A stretch of 64,000 nt of DNA from Sporisorium sorghi (lineage: Eukaryota > Basidiomycota > Ustilaginomycetes > Ustilaginales > Ustilaginaceae). Shown here piece after piece: positions 9,322-19,785 of the stretch (positions within the stretch are counted from its first letter, which is position 1; each line of letters starts with the position of its first letter). The stretch is from positions 1 to 64,000 of the forward strand of contig JALCCG010000090.1 of assembly GCA_023212695.1 (NCBI GenBank), given 5' to 3'. The notes beneath the pieces were generated by a model. It was not told the DNA's origin, made no database searches, and was given only the letters and a program-made list of their open reading frames with translations. A program made the position numbers and the translations under genes.

Positions 9322-12296
9322 ATGTCCGACTTCCCCTCCACCGAGAACGGCAAGATCTCGTTCAAGGGCCGTGTCGTCGTCATCACCGGTGCCGGTAACG
9401 GTCTCGGTAAAGCGTAAGTGTTTCTAACGAATATGCCCAAGCAGCTGCGCGATAACGAGCGACCTGCTCCTGACTGCGTAGCTGCTAGCCAGCTCTCACT
9501 GGCGACAGAGAACTCGAAAGAGCGAGACGATCCTGACAACGCATTTATTCACATTCACAGATACGCCCTCTTCTTTGCCTCGCGCGGTGCCAAGGTCCTC
9601 GTCAACGATCTCGGCCCTTCGGCTCAGGACAAGAACAAGAAGGCCGCCGATGTCGTCGTCGAGGAAATCGCCAAGGCCGGCGGCGAGGCCATCGCCAACT
9701 ACAACTCCAACACCGAGGGTGACAAGATCATCCAGCAGGTGATTGACAAGTGGGGCCGCGTCGATGTCGTCATCAACAACGCCGGTATCCTCCGCGACAA
9801 GTCGTAAGTTGACAGAGATCCGTTTTGCTCTCACCCGCGCAGCAACTTGATACTGACTCCCTTTTTCAATTGCCCCGTTTCTCTGCGCATAGCTTCAAGG
9901 CCATGTCCGACAAGGAGTGGGATCAGATTACTGCCGTGCACATTACCGGCTCGTACGCATGTGCCAAGGCCGCATGGCCGCACATGCGCAAGCAAAAATT
10001 CGGCCGCATCATCAACACTTCGTCCGCCGCCGGAATCTACGGCAACTTCGGCCAAGCCAACTACGCTGCTGCCAAGCACGCCATGATCGGTTTCGGCAAG
10101 ACCCTCGCCATCGAAGGCGCCAAGTACAACATTCTCTCCAACATTCTCGCCCCCGTCGCTGCCAGCCAGCTCACCGCCACTGTCATGCCCCCCGAGATGC
10201 TCGAGAACCTCACCCCTGACTACGTCGTCCCCATCGTAGCCTACCTCGTCTCTGCCGCGAACGAGGAGGTCTCGGGCCAGGTCTTCGAGTGCGGTGCCGG
10301 TTTCTTTGCCCAGGTGCGACGTGAGCGCAGCCGCGGTGTCGTCTTCAAGACCGACGACTCGTTCACCCCCGCTGCTGTCCGTGCCAAGATCGACGAGATT
10401 CTCGACTTTGACGAGAAGCCCGAGTACCCCTCCCGCATCACGGACGCCAACCACATGGAGTTCCTCGAGCGTGCCAAGGAGGCCAAGCCCAACGACCAGG
10501 GCGACGGCCCCGTGCGCTTCGAGAACAAGACGGTGCTCGTCACGGGTGCCGGTGCCGGTCTCGGTCGTGCGTACGCCCACATGTTCGGCAAGCTCGGCGC
10601 CAACGTGGTGGTCAACGACTTCCTCGAGAAGAACGCCACCGCTGTCGTCGACGAGATCAAGAAGGCAGGCGGCAAGGCTGCTCCTGCCGTTGGTTCGGTC
10701 GAGGACGGCGACAAGATCGTCAAGGCCGCCACCGACGCTTTCGGCTCGCTGCACGTCGTCATCAACAACGCCGGTATCCTGCGTGACAAGTCGTTTGCCG
10801 CCATGTCGGACCAGGAGTGGCACGCCGTCATCAACACGCACCTGCGCGGAACCTACAGCATCTGCCACGCCGCTTGGCCCATCTTCCAGCAGCAAAAGTA
10901 CGGTCGTATCGTCAACACCACCTCGGCTGTCGGTATCTACGGCAACTTCGGCCAGGCCAACTACTCGACCGCCAAGGCCGGTATCATCGGATTGACCAAC
11001 ACGCTCGGTATCGAGGGCAAGAAGTACAACATCTTGGCCAACACCATCGCTCCCAACGCCGGTACCGCCATGACAGCCACCATCTGGCCTCAGGAGATGG
11101 TGGACGCGTTCAAGCCCGAGTTTGTTGCGCCCATGGTGGGCTACCTCGCCAGCGAGGCCAACGAGGACCTCACGTCGAGCCTCTTCGAGGTTTCCGGTGG
11201 CTGGGTCGCCGCTGTGCGCTGGCAGCGTGCTGGTGGCCATGCCTTTAGCCACGGCAAGCCGCCCACGCCCGAAAAGATTGTCAAGAAGTGGAGCAAGATT
11301 GTCGACTTCGAGACCAACCCTTCGTGGCCCACCAGCCCTAGCGACTCGCTCGGCGACATTGTCTCGAACTTTGGCCATTCGGAGGACGATGACGATGATG
11401 ACGAAGACGAGAGCGGCGCCGGTAGTGACTACAGTGACCCTGACGACCCGGAGATCGTGCAGAAGGCCAAGAAGGAGCCGATTGAGGACTCGGAGTTCTC
11501 GTACGGCGAGCGCGATGTGATCCTGTACAACCTGGGTGTGGGCGCTACCGAGAAGGAGCTCGACCTGGTGTTTGAGCAGGACGACGACTTCAAGGCCGTT
11601 CCCACGTTCGGTGTCGTGCCTCAGTTCATGGCTAGCGGCGGTATCCCGCTCGACTGGCTGCCCAACTTTAGCCCCATGATGCTGCTGCACGGCGAGCAGT
11701 ACCTTTCGATCAAGAAGGCGATCCCGACGAGCGCCACGCTGGTCAACAAGCCCAAGCTGGTCGAGGTGCTCGACAAGGGCAAGGCGGCTGCGGTCACTTC
11801 GGTGGTGCACACGTTCGACAAGGCGAGCGGCGACCTGGTGTTTGAGAACCAGAGCACCGTCTTCATCCGCGGCTCCGGTGGCTTTGGCGGCAAGAAGACC
11901 GGCAAGGACCGCGGCGCCGCCTCGGCGCCCAACAAACCCCCCTCGCGCAAACCCGACAAGGTCGTCACCGAAAAGACCTCCGAGGGCCAGGCCGCCCTCT
12001 ACCGCCTCTCCGGAGACTACAACCCGCTCCACATCGACCCCAGCTTCGCCCAAGTCGGCGGCTTCGACAAACCCATCCTCCACGGCCTCTGCTCGTTCGG
12101 CATCTCGGGCAAGCACGTCTTCCGCGAGTTTGGCGCGTACAAGGACATCAAGGTGCGCTTTACGGGCCACGTCTTCCCCGGCGAGACCCTCGAGACCAGC
12201 ATGTGGAAGGAGGGCAACAAGGTCATCTTTACCACGCGCGTTGTCGAGCGCGACTCGCAGGCTCTCGGCGCTGCAGCGGTTACGCTTGTTGATTGA
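9322..12296 (+). CDS. FOX2: Peroxisomal multifunctional beta-oxidation enzyme, MFE-2 type (hydratase 2 / 3-hydroxyacyl-CoA dehydrogenase)
   Basis: Exons 9322-9413, 9561-9803 and 9893-12296 join in frame to 912 residues, close to the usual 900. Introns use GTAAGT and CAG/TAG. Two tandem short-chain dehydrogenase domains follow each other: GAGNGLGKA near residue 24 with YAAAK near 168, and GAGAGLGRA near 328 with YSTAK near 468. A hotdog hydratase-2 domain is C-terminal, with the signature SGDYNPLHID near 820 carrying Asp, Asn and His. The enzyme hydrates trans-2-enoyl-CoA and oxidises the (3R)-hydroxyacyl-CoA to 3-ketoacyl-CoA. An acidic linker (about 608-632) is inserted before the hydratase. 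The protein ends in VTLVD, so no canonical C-terminal PTS1 tripeptide is visible, which is odd for this family. An 829-codon antisense open frame over this gene is a codon-bias shadow. Confidence 0.95.
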
Positions 12297-12629
12297 GTTG
12301 TGATGTGTCGTAATTCCCAAATGTGTTTGTTGGATGGGTTGGTGACGGTTGTGTGTGTGTGTGTGTGCGATGTTGCGATTGTGGTGAGGCTTTGTGTGGC
12401 GGTGAGGTTTTGAGATGGATCGTGGCGGTAAGGTTTGTGGTGTGACTGCGTCCGAGTCCTCAGCGGCACAAGGGCGTCTTCTCTAGATCACTTCTCGACT
12501 CGGTCTCACTGGCTAAAACGCTTGTGCACGAAGAAAACGAGCTGATGGGATACAAACCGAACCTTGAACCATTGCGAATGATACTTGTGAGGCGACAACA
12601 CTTGTGAGATTACGATGCTGATCACGATA
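12297..12629. other. Convergent 3' intergenic spacer with GT microsatellite
   Basis: Spacer between two convergent genes. It holds a short (GT)n run at about 12350-12366 and further GT/GGT-rich sequence, probably 3' untranslated. No gene is seen. Confidence 0.5.
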
Positions 12630-14255
12630 CTAGCCAATGTCTGCTACTTCTTGGACGCCTTTGCTCTTCTGACTGCTGTTGTTGGTCTTGACGTCAAACT
12701 CCGAAGACCTGTACCTGGAGGGCTGTCGTCGGTTTCGCTGCGGCCGGCCGACAGTGGGCTCTGCGACCAAGCCGGGTTCGGCTGTCTTCTGCTTCTTGCT
12801 CCTTTCGCCCGACTCATGCTCGCTTCCGTCATCAACGTCGTTGTCGTCCTTATGCGCCCGCTTTGCCCGTTTTCCCTGCGCTTGTCCCTTGCGAGTCTTA
12901 GACCGAGCCCGAGCCCTGGACTGGGTCGTGTTCGGTCGAGAGGACGCTGCATCCTCCAACTTGGCGAAGTCGGCAAAGTCGACGGAGTCAGCGAAGTTGG
13001 CAAAGCCACCGAGGTCGGCAAAGTTATCAATGTCGGCAGAGTCACCGATGCCGGCAATGTCGGGAACGTCGTCGTCGATCGGATCTTCGTCGATTGGATC
13101 TTCGCTCCGTACCGGGAATGTTTTTTTGGTAGAGCTTGCTCCTTGCCTGGGTGCCTGTGCTTGATACACAGGAGGTCCCACTTCAGCGCGCGATCGTTTC
13201 TTGGATTTGCCTCTGTAGGTCTTTGCAGCAGCAGCAGGTTTGGCAGACTTGGCGGTCTTGCGCCCAGGTTTCTCGAGTTGTGCTCTTGCCGGAGGAGACG
13301 GAGGAGGCGAAGAAGGCGGTGGTGATGGAATTTTCATTACCTCTTCGAAGCGGCTTGGTCGAGCCTGGAGCGCACGTTGGTATTCGGTCTCGTTTTGTGC
13401 CAGACAGTCTCTGAGAGATGCAATCATAGTGGGAATGGCGGAGATCTCTTGCGCCAGTTGCGCAAAGCTGGCCTCTTTCTCGAGTGGTTGAGCTGGCAAA
13501 CTCGCTTTGATCCCTTGTGACAAATTTTTGAGGACTTCGTGCATTTCGCTGCGCAGCTCCTGGAAGTCTGCCTGCACTTCGCTGCGCAGCTCCTGGAAGT
13601 CTGCCTGCACTTCGCTGCGCAGCTCCTGGAAGTATACATGCATTTCGCTGCACAGCTCCTGGAAGTATACGTGCATTTCGCTGCGCAGAATTGCTTTGAT
13701 GTCTTGTGACAGGCCTTCGAAGGATGCTTGCATTTCGCTGCGCAGCTCTTCCCGGTGTTTCCTCGACTCGTGGATGGACTGGCGCATGTGCGTGGCAAGG
13801 CTGTCACCGGCATCGACCATTCGCTGGCGTGTGCCCTCGGGAGCAGTTCTTGTCCTGCCAGCGGAGCCTGTGCGCTGCTGAGATGCATATGGGTCTTCTT
13901 CATGCTGCGTGGTGGACGTAGGCCGCTGCGTGGTGGATACAGGCCTATGATTGAGTGGAAGGAATATCGACGTTGCCGCTTGGCGACTGTCTGTGGTTGT
14001 CGCCTCGCCCGTGCTCGTCTCCATCGTAGGTGCGGCCTCTGGACAGGATTTTTGTCGACTTGGCAGGTTGAAAGATTGGCCACCTGAGGCTGGGCGGCTT
14101 CGAGTCGTCAGGGATTTTCCTGGTTGTACCGACCCATACGTCCGAGATTGCCGCGAATACGTTGCTTGAGGCCGTTGAAGATGATGGTCGTCCATATGCC
14201 GCCGCGCTGAACCACCCGACGCATGGGCACTAAGACCGCTCTTCTCCCTAACCAT
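12630..14255 (-). CDS. Unrecognised coiled-coil protein with 11-residue tandem repeats
   Basis: One open frame of 541 residues. I took the first ATG, at 14255, because the frame upstream has no ATG. I do not recognise the family. The N-terminal 170 residues are polar and disordered. Then come about five 11-residue units of the type RSEVQADFQEL (DNA 13541-13690), flanked by related copies SQDIKAIL and SQGIKASL, which predict a long helix or coiled coil. A Pro-rich stretch follows, then an acidic Asp/Phe/Ala repeat zone (FADLGGFANFADSVDFADF). The C-terminus is basic (KTRKGQAQGKRAKRAHK, then RPQRNRRQPSRY) and could be a nuclear localisation signal. Codon use is visibly less GC3-rich than in the flanking genes, suggesting a young or lineage-specific gene. 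Expression is unproven. Confidence 0.6.
   Translation of the reverse strand: MVREKSGLSAHASGGSARRHMDDHHLQRPQATYSRQSRTYGSVQPGKSLTTRSRPASGGQSFNLPSRQKSCPEAAPTMETSTGEATTTDSRQAATSIFLPLNHRPVSTTQRPTSTTQHEEDPYASQQRTGSAGRTRTAPEGTRQRMVDAGDSLATHMRQSIHESRKHREELRSEMQASFEGLSQDIKAILRSEMHVYFQELCSEMHVYFQELRSEVQADFQELRSEVQADFQELRSEMHEVLKNLSQGIKASLPAQPLEKEASFAQLAQEISAIPTMIASLRDCLAQNETEYQRALQARPSRFEEVMKIPSPPPSSPPPSPPARAQLEKPGRKTAKSAKPAAAAKTYRGKSKKRSRAEVGPPVYQAQAPRQGASSTKKTFPVRSEDPIDEDPIDDDVPDIAGIGDSADIDNFADLGGFANFADSVDFADFAKLEDAASSRPNTTQSRARARSKTRKGQAQGKRAKRAHKDDNDVDDGSEHESGERSKKQKTAEPGLVAEPTVGRPQRNRRQPSRYRSSEFDVKTNNSSQKSKGVQEVADIG
13541..13690 (-). repeat. 33-bp tandem repeat inside the coiled-coil gene
   Basis: About four and a half copies of a 33-bp unit read on the minus strand as RSEVQADFQEL or RSEMHVYFQEL. 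The two central copies are identical and the outer ones diverge. The period is a multiple of three, so copy-number change would keep the frame. Confidence 0.85.
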
Positions 14256-14335
14256 GTTGATGGCGAAGGCTCTTTGGTTTGTGTAGATGATGAGCGGAAA
14301 TTCACGGTGTCGTCGAGGGGAGCGAAGCAACAGCA

Positions 14336-14346
14336 GCTATTTATGC
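14336..14346 (-). promoter_or_regulatory. Possible TATA-like element
   Basis: On the minus strand the sequence CATAAATAG lies about 80 bases upstream of the ATG at 14255, a plausible core promoter position. Assigned by position and composition only. Confidence 0.3.
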
Positions 14347-14428
14347 CTAAAGAGCTTACGCACACACATTCATTCAAGAGGACAGGCCGATGAGCAAATG
14401 GCGAGGGGTGTATTGCTCGAATAGCCTG

Positions 14429-14500
14429 AACAAGAAAGCTGAGTCGAAGCGCCGAAACAAGAAAGCTGAGTCGAAGGACTGAAACGAGAAAGCTGAGTCG
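14429..14500. repeat. Three-copy 26-27 bp tandem repeat
   Basis: Three copies of a unit containing AAGAAAGCTGAGTCG begin near 14429, 14456 and 14482. The copies differ by a few bases. They lie about 175 bases upstream of the repeat-protein gene. In one minus-strand frame they read as Phe-Asp-Ser-Ala-Phe repeats, but that frame has no ATG. Confidence 0.75.
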
Positions 14501-15514
14501 CAGGGTCGAGGCCAGAGCCTCTCTATGCGAGGGGACTGATAAGCCTGTCGACAGGTGACAACGCCAAGATTACGAGTGTGAGTATTCCTTCTGCGCTCGG
14601 GCGGATGTGCCGCAAAGATCACTCACTTGATCAGACTGGGCTGTGGCGTGCTTCGGGTGAAGCCGATGTAGAGAACGAAAGGCACCCTGTACAAAGTCAC
14701 ATTCGTGATGAGGCGGTGAGTGAATCGAGTAAAAGATCAGCTTCCGTCGGAAGGGGCTTTGGCGTAGATCACATGGCGTCGGACTCACCAGCCGTAGTGC
14801 AACAAGGTCTTAGAAACGTCGACCGCCTTGACGATTCGCTCCTGTTTGCGGTCGGGCGCAAGTGCGTGGAAAAGAAACCGTGAGAATTCGAAAGTCAGCA
14901 ACATTCTTTCATATCCTCTCTCAGGCTCGAGGAGCGGAGCAAGCAGCGTGTGCGTTTCGCAAAGGACGACATCGCTGTCGGTCCAGGTCCGAAAAGCAGA
15001 GTGCACATGAGCGAGCCAACGTGCCGCCTGTCTGTCTGTCGGAACAGCCGAAAGTTGGCGTTGATAGGTCGATAACGCACCTTTGTGTCTTCAGAGAATG
15101 CCATGGTGATTGTGTCGGTGGTTGAATCTGTGAGAAAGTGACTTGACCAGAGTGAAGATGCGATTCGGAAGGAAGAGAGTTGGTCGTCCGATGTGAAGCC
15201 AAAAAAAGTCTGTCACCGCCGTCAAGCAGTGCCAGGCTGCAGAAGACCTTCGAAATCCGAATTCCGACCTCACGCAGCTTCGTCAGACGTTTTCGTCTGA
15301 CTAAAATTGCCTTTCTGACGAAGGGCCCTGATTTGGTGATTTCTTGCAATTCGCGTTTGACTCAACCAACACCCCCGACCAACACCAACTCTTCACGATG
15401 CTTAGCTCATAGCACGCCGTACCTCTCCCCCTCGTTTCCGTCTCTTTCGCAACCGGACGCAAAGCCACGGAGTCGCCCGAAGACTTCACACGAGTCAAAG
15501 CAGCAGCAGCAGCC

Positions 15515-17957
15515 ATGAACGCGGATCCGGCACCGCCAGACGAGATGAATGGCGAAACCATTGCCATCCTCGTCCTCTTCAACTTTCATTGTCGCATCCA
15601 ACTCAACGACGAGGCACAGGTCGCCCGCAAGAGGCTGCTCCTGTTTCTGATGCACAAAATATACCAGACGATCCCGCCCTCGTACGCGTATTCGGCGTTC
15701 ACAGACGAACTCAGAGCTGCGATGGAAGGCGATGACGACAACGGTCGGATCATGATCGACTACCTCGATGGCATGCTCAACTTGCTCGAAGTCCCAGATG
15801 GCCTGACAAAATTATTCAACGAGAAGCTTAACCGGATCATGCCCAGCTACGAACCGATGGGAATGCTCAATGCGAACGACATCTTCTTCGAGCGACGCTC
15901 CTTCTTCGGCCTCTTCTTCCGTCGCATCAAGTTGATTTTTGACAGCCTAGACTTGCAAGCGAGAGATCACCTGACGCTTGCCGCACGTGCGTGGAAAGAG
16001 GGGCTTCTTCCAGCCCCGCATGGTCACCAGCAAAACGATCTCGACGCTTCGAGTTTACCAGATGCAAGGCTAGGCGCCTTCCGAGACTATCAGCTCGGCC
16101 TGCTGCGCGGCGACTACGCAATGGCCAAGGACAACATGGAGAGGTTCTTTGACTTTTACGCGCCAGGCGCTGACCGCGAACTACATCAACACACGCTCCT
16201 GCACCTCGCTGCATTCCACGTTAGGAGCGAGAGCTTCTCCGCCGCCAGAGCAGCGCTAGATGAGGCCATCAGCCTTGCGCGATCCGCCAACGACGGCGAC
16301 TGCATTTCTGCTTGCGAGAGCCTCATGCTGAGAATCCAAGGCGTGGGTACCAGCACACTCGCCAATGTTCCAGGCACGGGCAGCATCATGACGAGCGAGA
16401 GGCATCGACAGCCTATCAACGATTGTGTGTGGCAAGCACGCTGCAGCATTGCCAGGGGTCGCTCCGCGGTCGAGACGCTCCAAGACTTGGAGGACAATCT
16501 CGCTCCAAATCAGCCCTCCAGGGAAGCGTTGGCGGCCACCGAGGCTTCCTTGGAGCTTGTCGAGGATGCAAAGCGCCGCTTGGGCAGAGATGCGATGCCA
16601 GGCGATGTGGAATTGGGGCGTCTCTGGGACTTCTTGGGCCAATCCGCGCTCGCTGACATTTATCAGGAACGCGTTGATACACGGTCGAGCGAAAAGGCTA
16701 TGTTGGCGCTGCAGGCGGAAGGTCGAATGGACTGCATCTGTTACGAGGTTAAGAGGGTAAGTGTACGGGGAGCGAGAGTGGATGCTTTTGCTTTTTGCTT
16801 TGATACCAATTTTGACGGCAGCTGACGTTGACTTTGCCCGAATGAATCACAACAGCTCTCACGTATGGGACGATACGAAGAGGCGCTCAGCTTACTGATC
16901 TCTCCCTCCACTTTCGAGGCCATCTCGTTCAGCGAATACACCACCTGGCACCGGACAATCGCCGATGTTCTGCGTCTGAAAGCTACGCGCAGACAAGACG
17001 AGGCAGTGCTGCAGCTGCTAGCCGAAAGCTTGCCCGCTCGCGATGCGGCTTTTCTGGACTACGACATTGAGGATGCCGTCGACTCGCCGAGCGCGTTGGT
17101 GGAGCTCGCATTGCGCTATCTCGAGTCGAGCAAGTCGAGCTCGGTGGAGAAGGCCTTGGGGTCGCACTTCAAAGGCTTCAGCCGACTGACAGCCGAGGAA
17201 GCGGCGGAAGCATTGCTGGCCAAAGCAGCTCGACGAGCACAGAGCAGCCAACCGACGCTATCGTTGATGCCGACGCTGGCGAGTCTATCCATCGCCAAGG
17301 ACATGGACTGCAGCCGCTTGATCCTGCGTGCTAGGGTGCAGCTCGCCGAGACGCTGGGACTGCACCTCCAGATGCCAGACGGGGCGCGGCTGCTCCTGGA
17401 ATCGGATCTGCCCAACTGCCTTTCCAGTGACGACGTTGAGCTACGAGCGCATGCGCAGTCGACGTACGCACGTGTGTTGCTCTCGTGCTCGAACAAGCAA
17501 GAGCCGACAGAGTTGGCACGAGTGCTGCATTGGCTGCAACAAGCCGAACGAGGTGAGTTCAAGAAAGTCATGCAACCGATCACCGTTCGTTGTACTAGAA
17601 AGGGATCTGTACCTGTTTCAAAGTGGTCGCCTATGCTGACGGATGCTGTTGTTGCCTTCTCCTCGGTCTCTGACACATCTTTCGATCTGCGCAGATGCGG
17701 AACAAGTCGAGTGCCTCGGTCTGCAGACACAGATCCTCTACTACATGCTGCGGCTTCACCACCATGCTGGCAACGTGCGCGAGGTTGACACAGTGACTGC
17801 ACGCTTGGAACAGGTGGAGAGCAGCTGGACGCGCTCCGACGAGTCGCAAGATCAAGCCTGTCTCGAGCAGGCTCGGCAGATGTTGGACATTGTCGTCTCG
17901 GTCGCAGGCTACGTTGCCAGCGGCGAAGCGGCTAGCGAGAGGCTTGTCGCTGTATAG
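15515..17957 (+). CDS. APC5: Anaphase-promoting complex subunit 5
   Basis: Exons 15515-16756, 16856-17552 and 17695-17957 join to 733 residues; all splice sites are GT-AG and phases agree. The N-terminal segment RRSFFGLFFRRIKLIFDSL (about residue 128) and the TPR block HLAAFHVRSESFSAARAALD followed by EAISLARSANDGDCISACES (about 225-270) match the characteristic Apc5 pattern, in which Ala/Leu-rich helices are followed by ND.C. Apc5 is a TPR scaffold subunit of the APC/C ubiquitin ligase, linking the catalytic module to the rest of the complex and to Cdc20-dependent mitotic exit. More TPR-like helices continue through exon 2. Family assignment rests on these motifs; exact TPR boundaries are not defined. 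Confidence 0.88.
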
Positions 17958-18485
17958 CGATTACTCCATGGATGTGGACATTCTACATTGCAACAGCCAG
18001 AGATGTGCCGATTTGTGCGAGCAGCTAGCATAGCACAGCAAAGCTCTTTGTGCCTTTGAGCGTTCTGAACTGGATCGACTTGGACGGTAACCAAATCAAG
18101 GGTGTCCTCCGCCATGTCTTGATTTTTTTGACGCGTGAAAGAGAGGGCCAAAATGCGGAGAGCATCAGATTCTGTGATTTGGCGCTGCGTGCCGAGATGA
18201 TTTGCGCAGGAAGGTCGACAACCAACACTGGATTTTAGTAGCCGGATTCGGTTACGACGACCGGCTTGCGACAGACACCATTTTTTGCGAGTCTACTAAG
18301 CGAGCGACATCTCCCTACGAACCGTTCTGTGTTTCTCTTTGTCGACCACCAACGTCGTGACAACATCCTTCCAGCTCCTCCAATCTCATCACACAAGTGA
18401 TCTCGATTCAACAGTTCTCACGACCATCTCATAGCAAACGCAAAGAGAGGACGACGAGCCACAGAGAAAATCATAGATAGCCAAG
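17958..18485. other. Intergenic spacer
   Basis: Probably the APC5 3' end and the promoter and leader of the thioesterase gene. No coding frame or repeat of note seen. Confidence 0.5.
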
Positions 18486-19311
18486 ATGCCAGCACCACAG
18501 CTCAAGAACTTCCAAGATGCGACACAGGATGCGGTGGGCATGACGAGGAACCTGGCGACAGACGGATACTCATGCTCGGCCGTCGACAAAACGGTGACCA
18601 TCGTCTCGGCTGAGCGCTCTGGTTTCGACGAGAATGGCCAGCTGGTTCGCGAGGCGGCCGACGTGGACGACTCCGAAGAGAAGGCGCGGCTGACAATGAC
18701 AACATCCGGAAGCGCCACAGCAGACACGCCGATACGCAAGGCGCTCAACTCGCGGCTCGTACTGCGCATGAGGGTGACGGACAAGATGGACAATACGCTG
18801 GGCAACATGCACGGAGGATGCGCCGCAACGCTCGTGGACAATATCACGAGCATGACGATCTTCTACCATACTTCCGGCGTATATGGACAGCCGTGGTCGT
18901 TCCTCGGCGTGTCACAAAACATCATGGTGCTCTATCTCAACGCTTGCCCGCTCGGATCTGTGATCGAGATGGAGGTGTACACGGAGCAAATTGGCAAGAG
19001 CATCGCCGTGATCAAGGCCGAGTTCTGGATCGTCGAGCGAGACGACGACAAGGAGGATGACGGCGAGGGACCCGTACATCAGGGCAAGTGGAAACGTGTC
19101 ACAAAGACCGTCATCGGATCACATACAAAGGTAAGTTGGTGGTGGCCCGAACCTCGATTGTGGGACATTCGATCTCTGTCCTTTCGCCGGCTGCGCACAA
19201 AAACTTTGCTCGAATGGGACTGTTGCTGACTGACTGCTGCTGCAACCTTGATCTTCTTGACGACTGGCCGGCTCTCGACAGGTGGACAATTCTGCAAAGA
19301 TCAAGCTCTAG
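18486..19311 (+). CDS. Hotdog-fold acyl-CoA thioesterase family protein
   Basis: Exon 18486-19130 and a nine-codon exon 19282-19311 join to 224 residues; the intron has donor GTAAGT and acceptor GACAG. The core motif GNMHGGCAATLVDNITSM (about residues 109-126) is the HGG signature of 4HBT/PaaI-type thioesterases (ACOT13-like), followed by beta strands typical of the fold. Such enzymes hydrolyse acyl-CoA thioesters. The substrate cannot be told from sequence. An acidic insertion (DDDKEDDGEG, about residue 185) precedes the last strand. The C-terminus reads NSAKIKL, which is not a canonical peroxisomal signal. If the intron is retained, the protein would instead end in a Trp/Arg-rich tail of about 32 residues. 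Confidence 0.82.
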
Positions 19312-19785
19312 CCTCGAGCGGTATCTCTCCTTGAAACGACGAGAACTCAATCGCGAATTCATGGACTTGCCCCTTTGCCGGCTGCATTGCTTGTACTCGT
19401 ACTCAGATAGAAAGCAAGGCAGCGAGCTGTGCTCACTCTCAGCGACGGCATGTTCATCTGTCCTGGCTGTTTCATTTGTTGGTCGAGTCGATAGGCTGAA
19501 AGGTTGAAATTTTATCGAACTGCTCAGCGCCATCAGGATTCGAACGGCTGATATGCCGCCTCGCCGCGTGACATCGGAGAAGGGCCGATCCAGCAATCTA
19601 GATACAGTAAATTTACGCTATGATAGAGAAAAGCGATTTTGTGACTTCATCGTTTTGGAAAAAAACGCTTCAGCTGTTGCATCTTTCCTTTTGTCTCTCA
19701 TCTCCACACTCCACTGTCTCGCCGCTGATCAATACGGCCAACGAGGTATCCACTTGGGCGACGTCGTTCTTCGCAATCTCAAACC
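19312..19785. other. Intergenic spacer and BUD32 promoter
   Basis: No gene seen. A stretch near 19535 looks like a T-arm on the minus strand, but its flanks do not pair, so no tRNA is called. Confidence 0.5.

Larger units (their letters stand above)
14256..15514. other. Divergent intergenic region with short tandem repeat
   Basis: No convincing gene. It separates the minus-strand repeat-protein gene from plus-strand APC5. It contains a 26-27 bp tandem repeat at 14429-14500 and a leader ending in CAG repeats just before the start codon at 15515. Confidence 0.55.

Noticed and set aside
8525..9427. 300-codon plus-strand frame before FOX2
   Set aside because: Runs through the C/T-rich leader and the first FOX2 exon in another frame; Ser/Pro/Leu composition reflects the leader.
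9831..12320. 829-codon antisense open frame over the FOX2 gene
   Set aside because: A by-product of GC3-biased codons in the sense gene; no family-like motifs, repetitive Val/Leu/Gly/Asp composition, and it spans the sense gene exactly.
19525..19560. T-arm-like sequence on the minus strand
   Set aside because: A GTTCGAATCC core is present but its flanks do not form a T stem, and no acceptor stem pairs with it.
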